Assembly (NCBI GenBank): GCA_027008645.1
Contig: JALVEE010000219.1
Span: forward strand, 1-64,000
DNA: 64,000 bases
Direction: 5' to 3'
Source of the DNA: Saprospiraceae bacterium
GTDB lineage: Bacteria; Bacteroidota; Bacteroidia; Chitinophagales; Saprospiraceae
The number at the start of each line of letters is the position of its first letter. Within the stretch, counting starts at the first letter, position 1. The notes under the pieces are model-generated. The model did not search any database. It was not told where the DNA came from and saw only the letters and a program-made list of their open reading frames with translations. Below are positions 8,759 through 16,532 of the stretch, one piece after another. Both the position numbers and the translations under genes were made by a program.

Positions 8759-10007
8759 CTTCTAAACTATGAATAATCAACCCACTTCTTAATTTAGGCT
8801 CAAACCATGTAGTCTTTGGTGGCATTATATTACCCGAATCAGCTATATCGATCAATTGCTTCATCGAAACAGGATAAAGTGCAAATGCTACCTTCCAATC
8901 TCCGGAATCAACTCTTTTTGATAACTCGCCCAATCCTCTGATTCCTCCAATAAAATCAATCCTCTTCGATCTACGCAAATCCTTGATACCTAGAACAGGT
9001 TCCAATACATTTTCGGTAAGTACGGTCACGTCTAAAGTGCCTATGGGATCGCTATCGTCATAAGTTCCTTCTTTTGCAGTCAGTAAATACCATTTTCCAT
9101 CCAGATACATACTAAACTCATGCAATTTTGAAGGCTTTAAGATATCATCCGATTCTTTGATTATATCAAATTTACTTTTTATTTTCTCCAGAAATTCAGA
9201 AGAAGACAAACCGTTCAAATCTTTAACTGTTCGGTTGTAGTCCATGATTGCCAATTGATCATCCGGGAAATGAACTACCAAAAAATAATTGTATTCCTCT
9301 TCACCGGTATGATTTGGGTTTTTGGCTTTTTGTTCGGCTCCTACCAATGCAGCAGCTGCAGTTCTGTGATGACCATCAGCTACATAAGTATAAGGTATTT
9401 TCTCTGCAAATATCTTGGTGATATTATCGATGACGGCTCTATCATCGATTACCCAAAAGTGATGACCGATACCATCTTCCGATACAAAATCGTATTCAGC
9501 AGCTTTATTCTTGATAATATCATTCATTATATCGTCTAATTCCTCAACTTTTGGAAAAGCAAAAAACACCGGTTCAATATTAGCATTATTTACACGAATA
9601 TTTATCATCCTGTCTTCCTCTTTATCAGGTCTGGTCAATTCGTGTTTTTTGATAACTCCGGTAAGATAATCCTCAACTGAAGCACCGGCTACAATACCAT
9701 ATTGTGTTCTACCATCCATGGTCTGACCGTAGATGTAGTAATACTCCTGAGGGTCTTTTACCAATATACCTTCAGCCAGAAATCTGTCAAAATTCTCCCT
9801 TGATTTGTTATATACTTCATCGCTATGCTCATCAATACCCGGAGCAAAATCAATCTCTGCTCTGGTAATATGCAATAAAGAAAAAGGATTTCCCTCAGCC
9901 ATTTTTCTGGCCTCTTCAGAGTTCATAACATCATACGGAAGACTTGCCACCTTCTCAACTAATTCCTTTGGTGGTCTGATTCCTTTGAACGGTTTTATTT
10001 TTGCCAT
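8754..10007 (-). CDS. DUF1015 family protein
   Basis: The 417-residue protein matches DUF1015 over its full length: N-terminal FKGIRPPKELVEKVASLPYDVMNSEEAR, the central IPYTYVADGHHRTAAA motif with a conserved HHR, and a C-terminal FALYPVSMKQLIDIADSGNIMPPKTTWFEPKLRSGL-type segment that is highly conserved in the family. The family is cytosolic and its function is not established; in some Bacteroidota it is found near serine biosynthesis genes, which are not seen here. A mobile repeat has inserted exactly at its stop codon, leaving the TAG intact inside the target duplication. Confidence 0.88.
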   Translation of the reverse strand: MAKIKPFKGIRPPKELVEKVASLPYDVMNSEEARKMAEGNPFSLLHITRAEIDFAPGIDEHSDEVYNKSRENFDRFLAEGILVKDPQEYYYIYGQTMDGRTQYGIVAGASVEDYLTGVIKKHELTRPDKEEDRMINIRVNNANIEPVFFAFPKVEELDDIMNDIIKNKAAEYDFVSEDGIGHHFWVIDDRAVIDNITKIFAEKIPYTYVADGHHRTAAAALVGAEQKAKNPNHTGEEEYNYFLVVHFPDDQLAIMDYNRTVKDLNGLSSSEFLEKIKSKFDIIKESDDILKPSKLHEFSMYLDGKWYLLTAKEGTYDDSDPIGTLDVTVLTENVLEPVLGIKDLRRSKRIDFIGGIRGLGELSKRVDSGDWKVAFALYPVSMKQLIDIADSGNIMPPKTTWFEPKLRSGLIIHSLEG

Positions 10008-10195
10008 AACGTATTATTTTTATTGTGTGGACAAAAATAATATAAAAAAGGAAAAGTCAAAGCACTTTAAAAAGAAATATAGTATATATTCTTTGTTTAG
10101 GTAGTTACCAGGAATCTTATTCATTTTAGTATTAAAAGGAGTTAATATACTTTTCCTTTTCTCATTTGTTTAACAAATTCCGATAAACTTTTCAT
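10008..10195. other. Upstream region of the DUF1015 gene
   Basis: AT-rich non-coding DNA before the DUF1015 start. No clear promoter box or conserved element was recognised here; the 20-bp repeat array begins directly beyond it. Confidence 0.4.
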
Positions 10196-10300
10196 TATAT
10201 GCAATTAAATATAGATTTATGCAAATATAAAAATTTATATGCAATTAAATATAAATCATTGAAAATACTTTATTTTATATGCAAATACATATAGCTTAGG
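10196..10300. repeat. Iteron-like array, 20-bp period, five units
   Basis: Units start exactly 20 bp apart at 10201, 10221, 10241, 10261 and 10281. Units 1, 3 and 5 share TATATGCAA(T/A)TA(A/C)ATATA-like sequence, unit 2 is GCAAATATAAA and unit 4 is degenerate (GAAAATACTT). A period of 20 bp is about two helical turns, so equivalent bases fall on one face of the helix, as in protein-binding arrays. It lies about 190-290 bp upstream of the DUF1015 start, next to MITE copy C. Confidence 0.6.
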
Positions 10301-10350
10301 TAAGACACCTATTTTAGTAAAGATACTAATTAATCGTAGAATGCTCCATA

Positions 10351-10592
10351 CAAAAAGCAGGTGCATTTCATTTTTTCGCATACAAGTTTAATTTTTTTAT
10401 TTGCACAGACCGTCCCGCTTATGAAATCAATCCGTTTTACTTCTATATACTACCTCAATGTGCCGTTAGGCACAAAACATGGGTAAAAAAGGCTATTAAC
10501 CAACTAAAATGCGTGCCGTAGGTACGCTATGTTGCCCACATCAACAAAATTTCTTGTAATAACGCAAAAAATTGAAATGCACCTCAAAAAGC
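10351..10592. mobile_element. MITE copy C with 8-bp target duplication
   Basis: The element is 10359-10584 (226 bp). It begins AGGTGCATTTCATTTTTTCG and its right end reads as AGGTGCATTTCAATTTTTTG on the other strand. The flanks are CAAAAAGC at 10351-10358 and at 10585-10592, an exact 8-bp target duplication. The core differs from copies A and B and carries two hairpins, TGTGCC-GTTA-GGCACA (10459-10474) and GCGTGCC-GTA-GGTACGC (10511-10527), a type of intergenic repeat I recall from other Bacteroidota genomes. No open frame of note. Confidence 0.85.
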
Positions 10593-10629
10593 CTGCTTAC
10601 TGTCAGATTGTAAATAATGGCAATATCAA

Positions 10630-10655
10630 AAAAGCGCTCCGTGAAGAGCGCTTTT
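10630..10655 (-). terminator. Intrinsic terminator of the superoxide dismutase gene
   Basis: AAAAGCGCTC (10630-10639) pairs perfectly with GAGCGCTTTT (10646-10655) across a 6-base loop, 33 bp beyond the sod stop. On the minus strand the stem runs into a T-tract, giving a strong rho-independent terminator; it would also work in the other direction. Confidence 0.85.
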
Positions 10656-10688
10656 AATAACAAAACTAAAAATTATTGACAATTAATC

Positions 10689-11294
10689 TTATTTTACTTT
10701 ATGGTATAGACGATCAACTTCTTCCCAATTTATTACATTGAAAAAATCACTGATATATCCACCTCTTTTATTTTGATGTTTTAGATAATATGCGTGTTCC
10801 CATACATCCATACCCAATATCGGGCTTCCTTTGATTTCAGCAAATTGCATCAAAGGATTGTCTTGATTCGCTGTAGATCCAATCCTAAGATTTCCACATT
10901 CAAAGGTCAACCAAGCCCATCCTGAACCAAATCTCCCCAGACCTGCTTTTGTGAATTTTTCCTTGAATTTGGCAAATGAGCCAAAGGTATCATCAATATG
11001 CTTTGCCAAATCACCTGAAGGTTGACCACCACCATTTGGTGACATTATTTTCCAATACATAACATGATTGAAATATCCTCCTCCATTATTTCTTACCGCT
11101 TTATTACAAGGATCAACAGTGGCCAATATCTCTTCAATAGTCATATTTTCCATATCGGTTCCTGCAATTGCTGCATTAAGACCATTAGTATATCCTTGAT
11201 GATGTCCTGTATGATGAACTCTCATAGTAGCTTCATCAATATAAGGTTCTAATGCATTGTAATCATAAGGTAATTCAGGTAATTCAAAAGCCAT
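10689..11294 (-). CDS. sodA: Superoxide dismutase, Fe/Mn family (Mn-type features)
   Basis: The 201-residue cytosolic enzyme converts superoxide to peroxide and oxygen. Metal-ligand motifs are visible: HHTGHHQGYTNGLN (first His), GYFNHVMYW (second His) and the signature DVWEHAYYLKH (Asp and last His). NNGGGYFNH and STANQDNPLM carry the Gly and Gln typical of Mn rather than Fe enzymes, though cambialistic use cannot be excluded. I chose the ATG at 11294 (MAFELPELPYDYNALEP) because the in-frame extension to 11333 is not family-like. It is monocistronic, with a -7 box upstream and a strong terminator downstream. Confidence 0.95.
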   Translation of the reverse strand: MAFELPELPYDYNALEPYIDEATMRVHHTGHHQGYTNGLNAAIAGTDMENMTIEEILATVDPCNKAVRNNGGGYFNHVMYWKIMSPNGGGQPSGDLAKHIDDTFGSFAKFKEKFTKAGLGRFGSGWAWLTFECGNLRIGSTANQDNPLMQFAEIKGSPILGMDVWEHAYYLKHQNKRGGYISDFFNVINWEEVDRLYHKVK

Positions 11295-11321
11295 ATTTCT
11301 GTTTTTATTTTGCGAATAATA

Positions 11322-11329
11322 CAAATTTA
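11322..11329 (-). promoter_or_regulatory. Bacteroidota -7 box of the sod gene
   Basis: On the minus strand TAAATTTG matches the TAnnTTTG consensus exactly, 27 nt upstream of the chosen ATG at 11294. This also supports the shorter start. A matching -33 element is not clear. Confidence 0.45.
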
Positions 11330-11437
11330 ACACAAATACAAGCTATTTGTTGGTCTTATTTTAATTTAATCTTAATAAATGTAGTGGAGGCGACAAATTT
11401 TTTACATTAACATTACATGATTATCATAATTTTTTTT

Positions 11438-12259
11438 CTATTCATTTAATGCCCATTTCAAAGCCTTTTCTTTCGTTGCTCTAAATATAGTGTTGTGTTT
11501 TTCTTTAGGTTCATAAGAATATTCCCATTGTAATTTGCTTGGTGCATTATCTTTTAAAATTTTAGCCAATTGATTCGTATATTGCGCAATGGAGTATTTA
11601 TGATTTTCCAGGCTTGAACCCGCAAACCAAAGTTTTATTTTTTTGTCCGGAAATTTTCTTAAAAGTTCATCCGCTTTTCTTACTAAGTAATGATCATTCC
11701 ACCATATTGAAGGATCTATAGCAATACAAAAATCAAAGATTTCAGGATGTTGCATAAATGTTTCCATCACAAAAAGTCCTGCTAAAGATTCTCCAATAAT
11801 TCCCTTTTTATCTGAAGTTCGGTATTTGCTATTTATATCCGGGATTAGTTCTTGAGTAATAAATGCTCGGAAATTTTTTGCTCCATCTGTCAAAGGACAA
11901 TATTGCTCATCTTCCTTTGTTTCCGAATACCCCGTTAAATCTCTTCCTCTGACAGTATTTTCGATTCCAACAAGAATAATTGGTTGAATAGATTTTTCTT
12001 TAATAAGTTTTTCTAATGTGTTCGCAATATGAGGAAAATCTTCTTTTATTCCACCATCAGGCATATACAATACAGGAAATGAATCATTGCCTTTTTCATA
12101 TGTTGGCGGAGTCCAAATGTTTATTATTCTTGTTTCTCCCACTTTTTTAGATTCTATCTTTATAGTGTCGTGTTTTGGAATCGGGTCATTATATTCAGGA
12201 GTATTATTACAAGCTATTATGAATAAAGACATCAATACTAAATAATTCAAATTTCTCAT
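11438..12259 (-). CDS. Lipoprotein esterase, alpha/beta-hydrolase fold (enterochelin-esterase-like)
   Basis: The 273-residue protein has a lipoprotein signal (LFIIACNN, Cys 17), so it is probably anchored in the envelope. The hydrolase core shows FPVLYMPDGG, the nucleophile elbow GESLAG (Ser 158), AIDPSIWWND and a C-terminal KHNTIFRATKEKALKWA segment carrying the candidate catalytic His. This matches the putative esterase family that includes siderophore esterases; the substrate is unknown. It is last in a run of three minus-strand genes (ugd, wlbA-like, esterase), separated from the WlbA-like gene by 38 bp, so a link to polysaccharide metabolism is possible but not shown. Confidence 0.78.
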   Translation of the reverse strand: MRNLNYLVLMSLFIIACNNTPEYNDPIPKHDTIKIESKKVGETRIINIWTPPTYEKGNDSFPVLYMPDGGIKEDFPHIANTLEKLIKEKSIQPIILVGIENTVRGRDLTGYSETKEDEQYCPLTDGAKNFRAFITQELIPDINSKYRTSDKKGIIGESLAGLFVMETFMQHPEIFDFCIAIDPSIWWNDHYLVRKADELLRKFPDKKIKLWFAGSSLENHKYSIAQYTNQLAKILKDNAPSKLQWEYSYEPKEKHNTIFRATKEKALKWALNE

Positions 12260-12297
12260 TTTATTCGGTTTTTTTAGTGAATGACAAACGACCCATT

Positions 12298-13263
12298 TTA
12301 TACCGTAAAAGGGTGCTTCGCCAAGGGCAATTTTGCAAAAGGGTGATAATCTCCTTTCAATCCTACCGGAATTTGATGTCTTATATCATGGACAATATCG
12401 ATTGCTTGTTTTGAATCTTCCAAACCAAATCCCTGTCCTGACAATATATGTTCATAACTCTTTGTGTGCAATTCTGTAAATCCTCCACTAAATTCAAATG
12501 TGTCATCACCTATAGTTATAGCTCTATAAGTTCTCAATCCCTTTGCACGAACATCTTCCGGTATAGTATTGTAGTTTATACTTAAAAAATATCTAACTCT
12601 TGCCCTGTCAAATTCAAGATACCCGGCAGCTCTATCATGAGTGTGAATATGGACGATATTCTTATTTATTTTTCCAAATATCCATCCCAACATATCAAAG
12701 AAATGCACTCCGATATTAGTAGCAATACCACCGGATTTTTTCACATCTCCTTTCCAACTGGTATAATACCAATGCCCTCTTGAAGTAAGATAAGCCAAAT
12801 CTATATCATAGATCTTATCCTTAGGCCCGTTTTCAATTTTATTCTTCAATTCGATTACACTTTGATGCAATCGCAGCTGCAATATATTGTATATTCTTTT
12901 ACCTGTTTCAGCCTCTTTATCTTGTAATGCTTCAAGATTCCAGGGATTGAGAACAATGGGTTTTTCACATATCACATCAGCCCCTCTATTAAGACCAAAT
13001 CTCATATGTGCATCGTGAAGGTAATTTGGAGTGCATATACTCACATAATCCAATTTTATGCCGTTTCTTTTTATCTTTTCAATATGTCTGTCGAAACGTT
13101 CAAACTCGATAAAAAAATCAGAATCAGGGAAAAAGCTATCCATTATTCCCACCGAATCAAATGGATCCAGAGCTGCAACAAGATTATTTCCCGTATCTTT
13201 AATCGCCTTCAGATGCCTTGGAGCTATATAACCGGCTGCTCCTATTAGTGCAAAATTTTTCAT
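12298..13263 (-). CDS. Gfo/Idh/MocA oxidoreductase, WlbA-like (UDP-GlcNAcA 3-dehydrogenase type)
   Basis: The 321-residue protein has an N-terminal Rossmann fold (FALIGAAGYIAPRHLKAI), the VSICTPNYLHDAHM strand and the conserved EKPIVLNPWNLEAL segment with the family's lysine. It most resembles WlbA/WbpB enzymes, which oxidise UDP-N-acetylglucosaminuronic acid at C3 on the way to di-N-acetylated mannuronic acid sugars. It follows the UDP-sugar dehydrogenase gene by 44 bp, which fits a short sugar-nucleotide pathway. The usual aminotransferase and acetyltransferase partners (WlbC/WlbB types) are not in the window. Confidence 0.8.
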   Translation of the reverse strand: MKNFALIGAAGYIAPRHLKAIKDTGNNLVAALDPFDSVGIMDSFFPDSDFFIEFERFDRHIEKIKRNGIKLDYVSICTPNYLHDAHMRFGLNRGADVICEKPIVLNPWNLEALQDKEAETGKRIYNILQLRLHQSVIELKNKIENGPKDKIYDIDLAYLTSRGHWYYTSWKGDVKKSGGIATNIGVHFFDMLGWIFGKINKNIVHIHTHDRAAGYLEFDRARVRYFLSINYNTIPEDVRAKGLRTYRAITIGDDTFEFSGGFTELHTKSYEHILSGQGFGLEDSKQAIDIVHDIRHQIPVGLKGDYHPFAKLPLAKHPFTV

Positions 13264-13307
13264 AGTGATAATATTATAAATAGTGAGTTAAAATGTGAAT
13301 GTTTTAT

Positions 13308-14711
13308 TTATTTCCCTATTGCGTTGACCTCAAAACCAATCTCTCTTAATTTTTTATGATCGAGAATATTCCTTCCGTCAAAAATATATGCAGGCTTATT
13401 CATGTTATCATATATTTTTTGCCAATCATAATCTTTAAATTCATCCCATTCGGTAATAACAGCTATCGCAAAAGCTCCTTTCATAGCGTCATAAGGATTA
13501 CCGGAATAATTTAGATATTTTCTATTTTCTTTCGGACTTCTTGTCTGTAGATAATCAATATCTTCAAACATTCTTTTTTTAGTGACTTTCGGATCAAAGA
13601 CAAAAATATCAGCCTTATCTTCCATTAAAATATCCGCGACATAAATGGCTGCTGATTCTCTAGTATCATTGGTATCTTTTTTGAATGCCCAACCTAGAAA
13701 TGCTATTTTCTTTCCTGACAATGTATTGTTCAATGAAGCGATTATACTATCTGCAAATCTGTTCTTTTGATAGTCATTTATTTTGATAACATTCTGCCAA
13801 TAATCCGCCACTTCATCCAATCCGTATGACTTGGCGATATAGACCAAATTCAATATATCTTTTTGGAAGCAGGAGCCACCAAAACCTACAGATGCTTTTA
13901 AAAACTTAGGACCGATTCTAGAGTCCATACCAATGGCTTTTGCTACTTCATCTACATCAGCTCCCGTTTTATCGCATAGTGCGGATATCGCATTTATCGA
14001 TGATATTCTCTGAGCAAGAAATGCATTTGCAACAAGTTTTGATAATTCCGATGACCAAATATTGGTTTGTAGAATCCTTTCATCCGGTATCCATTCCCTG
14101 TATATATCAGAAAGAGCCTCGATAGCTCTAAGACCATCCTCTGTTTGTTCCCCACCTATAAGTACCCTGTCAGGATTATTCAAATCCCTTATCGCTGTTC
14201 CTTCCGCTAAAAATTCGGGGTTTGACAACACCTGAAACTTCACACCATTACCGGTATTTGACAGAATTTTATTTACAGCTTGTGCTGTTTTAATCGGAAT
14301 TGTAGATTTCTCAACAACTATCTTATCCGTTTTTGCTACTTTAGCTATAGTTCTGGCACTTGACTCAATATATTTAAGGTCTGCCGCCATCCCCTTTCCC
14401 TTACCATAAGTTTTTGTGGGGGTATTTACCGACATAAAAATCATTTCGGCATATTCCAATTCTTTTTCCACTTCTGTTGAAAAAAACAAATTTCTTCCTC
14501 TCGCTTCTGCTACTACTTCTTTCAATCCCGGTTCATAAACAGGCAAATCATCAAGATTATCACTGTTCCATCGTTTGATTTTTTCAGTATCCAAATCCAC
14601 AACTGTTACTTTTATATGAGGACATTTTTGTGCTATTACAGCCATTGTCGGTCCACCTACATATCCGGCGCCAATACAACAAATTGATTTTATTTTTTCA
14701 GGAATATTCAT
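13308..14711 (-). CDS. ugd: UDP-glucose 6-dehydrogenase, animal-type subfamily
   Basis: The 467-residue enzyme oxidises UDP-glucose to UDP-glucuronate with NAD+. The N-terminal Rossmann motif is CCIGAGYVGGPTMAVIA, the catalytic Cys lies in SVGFGGSCFQKD, and the C-terminal domain contains KKIAFLGWAFKKDTNDTRES. Many segments (SVNTPTKTYGKGKG, SNPEFLAEGTAI, WSSELSKLVANAFLAQRISS) are close to animal UGDH rather than to the shorter E. coli Ugd; length also fits the animal type. It is first in the run ugd, wlbA-like, esterase and divergent from a flippase. A leader motif copy lies 76 nt upstream of the ATG. Confidence 0.93.
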   Translation of the reverse strand: MNIPEKIKSICCIGAGYVGGPTMAVIAQKCPHIKVTVVDLDTEKIKRWNSDNLDDLPVYEPGLKEVVAEARGRNLFFSTEVEKELEYAEMIFMSVNTPTKTYGKGKGMAADLKYIESSARTIAKVAKTDKIVVEKSTIPIKTAQAVNKILSNTGNGVKFQVLSNPEFLAEGTAIRDLNNPDRVLIGGEQTEDGLRAIEALSDIYREWIPDERILQTNIWSSELSKLVANAFLAQRISSINAISALCDKTGADVDEVAKAIGMDSRIGPKFLKASVGFGGSCFQKDILNLVYIAKSYGLDEVADYWQNVIKINDYQKNRFADSIIASLNNTLSGKKIAFLGWAFKKDTNDTRESAAIYVADILMEDKADIFVFDPKVTKKRMFEDIDYLQTRSPKENRKYLNYSGNPYDAMKGAFAIAVITEWDEFKDYDWQKIYDNMNKPAYIFDGRNILDHKKLREIGFEVNAIGK

Positions 14712-14787
14712 TAGATTAATTATTATTTATTGGCTGGAAGAAAACAGGCACATACCTGATAATATGAACTAATATCAAGCCTGATGT

Positions 14788-14806
14788 ATTTTCTTACAGT
14801 CACTGT
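14788..14806 (-). promoter_or_regulatory. Leader motif copy 2 (upstream of ugd)
   Basis: On the gene strand this reads ACAGTGACTGTAAGAAAAT, 76 nt upstream of the ugd ATG. A partial inverted partner (TTTTCTTCCAGCC on the gene strand) follows nearer the start codon, so the leader could fold into a stem. Same orientation relative to its gene as the other four copies. Confidence 0.5.
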
Positions 14807-14934
14807 TTTTCATTAGAGCACAAAGATATGCATTTGTTTTATCCAATATGAATTTTAATTATTTTTTTAACAAAAAAACATTTCCTCCAAACAAATTTAG
14901 GGTCTATTTTAATGATTGATGCCGTAAATTTTTT

Positions 14935-14998
14935 GCCCGAGCATAAGATTAGCCCCAAACTTCAGTTAGCCCAGAGTGCGCTTCAGCGTACTTACCCA
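14935..14998 (-). repeat. Intergenic repeat fragment, related to 28807-28893
   Basis: Read on the minus strand this contains GTAAGTACGCTGAAGCGCAC, then AACTGAAGTT and GGGGCTAATCTTATGC, in the same order as the plus-strand repeat at 28807-28893 (AAGTACGCTAAAGCGCACTC, AACTGAAGTT, GGGGCTATTCTTATGC). It is non-coding and has no recognisable ends of its own. Confidence 0.6.
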
Positions 14999-15078
14999 CT
15001 AAAAAAATAAAATTGAATAAATGTATCATTTTAGAATTTATTTGGTATAATTTGTATATTGCAGCCATAGTTGAGATT

Positions 15079-16518
15079 ATGAGTTTAAAAAGATTTGTCA
15101 AGGATACTGCCGTTTACGGAATCGCCACGATATTGCCTCGAGTGATAAATGTCTTATTGCTCAGACTGTTTACCAATGAGATGAAAACAGATCAATTTTC
15201 TGATGCAACTTATTTCTGGATATTTGCTTCTCTATTCAATGTTTTGTTGACGTATGGGATGGAAACTTCTTTTTTCAGGTTTTTCACAAAGTTAAATAAA
15301 AACAAAAAGGTCTTAAATACAGCTTTTAGTTCTATATTAATTTCAAGTTTTATTTTTCTCGCGGTAATATTGTTCTTTAGATCTCAAATAGCCGGCATAC
15401 TCGGATTTGATGTCAAGTACTTTACCATCTTGGTTTGGGTAACATTTCTCGATACTTTGGTTGTCATACCATATGCATATCTAAGAGTTACAAACCGTCC
15501 GCTAAGATTTGCATTCTACAAGATAACCAATATCTTATTTTATGTGATAGCAATTATTTTCTTTTTTAAATTTTTACCTTACTTGACTGATATCAATCCG
15601 GAATTAAGTTCCATATTTCAAAACAATAATAATGCTGTTTTCATTTTTTATTCCAGTTTTTTTGCAAGTGCAATGACTTTGGTTTTATTTGTTCCTATAT
15701 TAATAAATTTCAAGTTTGAAATCGACAAAAAGCTTTGGAAACAAATGATGCGATACGGTATCCCTATAATGGTGGCAGGTTTGGCTTATATCATCAATGA
15801 AAATTTGGACAAATACTTAATCAGGAGGATGATCAGTCCTGAGATTATGGGGGCTTATGCAGCTACATACAAAATTGGGGTATTTATGTCCTTGTATATA
15901 ACAGCTTTCAGGCTGGGAGCTGAACCGTTTTTTTTCAGCCAAAGCAAGGAGAGCGATGCTAAACAAAAATATGCTACGATTTTATTGTGGTTCACTATTG
16001 TGGGCTCGATTTTCTATGTATTTGTAGTGGCGTATATGGATATAATTTCCTCATTTTTTCTCAAAAAGCAAGAGTATTTGATTACTTTGGCTATTGTTCC
16101 TGTAATTTTATTAGCAAATCTATTGCTTGGTATATATTATAATCTTACTATTTGGTACAAACTAACTGACAAAACAAGATTTGGTATGTATTTATCTGTT
16201 TTTGGAGCTATAATTACCATATTAATCAATATCTTGTTAATTCCCGTTTTTGGTTTTATGGCAGCAGCGTGGGCTACTGTTGCAGCGTACGGCTCTATGG
16301 CTATTGTCTCTTATATTCTAAGTAAAAAATACTATCCTATTGATTATGATATAAAAAAAATAGCTTATTATTTATTAACATCAGCCTTATTATCTTATTT
16401 GATTTTCAAATACTTCTATGATGATCTAATAATAAAAACCTTGATTTTTACCGGATATGGACTAATGATTATCCTTTTAGAAAGGAAAAGTTTGGCGAAT
16501 ATGATACAAAAACAATAA
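15079..16518 (+). CDS. Polysaccharide flippase (Wzx/MATE-type, oligosaccharide flippase family)
   Basis: The 479-residue inner-membrane protein has about 12-14 hydrophobic segments and begins MSLKRFVKDTAVYGIATILPRV, a typical N-terminus of the polysaccharide biosynthesis family. A central KYLIRRMISPEIMGAYAATYKIG segment is characteristic of these exporters, which move lipid-linked sugar units across the inner membrane. I chose the ATG at 15079; an in-frame TTG at 15013 would add 22 residues unlike the family. It is divergent from ugd and the WlbA-like gene, so these may serve one surface polysaccharide, but glycosyltransferases for it are not adjacent. Confidence 0.85.
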   Translation: MSLKRFVKDTAVYGIATILPRVINVLLLRLFTNEMKTDQFSDATYFWIFASLFNVLLTYGMETSFFRFFTKLNKNKKVLNTAFSSILISSFIFLAVILFFRSQIAGILGFDVKYFTILVWVTFLDTLVVIPYAYLRVTNRPLRFAFYKITNILFYVIAIIFFFKFLPYLTDINPELSSIFQNNNNAVFIFYSSFFASAMTLVLFVPILINFKFEIDKKLWKQMMRYGIPIMVAGLAYIINENLDKYLIRRMISPEIMGAYAATYKIGVFMSLYITAFRLGAEPFFFSQSKESDAKQKYATILLWFTIVGSIFYVFVVAYMDIISSFFLKKQEYLITLAIVPVILLANLLLGIYYNLTIWYKLTDKTRFGMYLSVFGAIITILINILLIPVFGFMAAAWATVAAYGSMAIVSYILSKKYYPIDYDIKKIAYYLLTSALLSYLIFKYFYDDLIIKTLIFTGYGLMIILLERKSLANMIQKQ

Positions 16519-16532
16519 ATAAAATACACCAA

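Larger units (their letters stand above)
14712..15078. other. Divergent intergenic region between ugd and the flippase
   Basis: Holds leader motif copy 2 (14788-14806), a TATCTTTG -7-like box for ugd on the minus strand about 15 nt beyond it (14822-14829), and a repeat fragment at 14935-14998. The remaining DNA is AT-rich with no further structure recognised. Confidence 0.5.

Noticed and set aside
10196-10300. Possible short CRISPR array
   Set aside because: The units are contiguous 20-bp degenerate repeats with no unique spacers, and there are no cas genes in the window.
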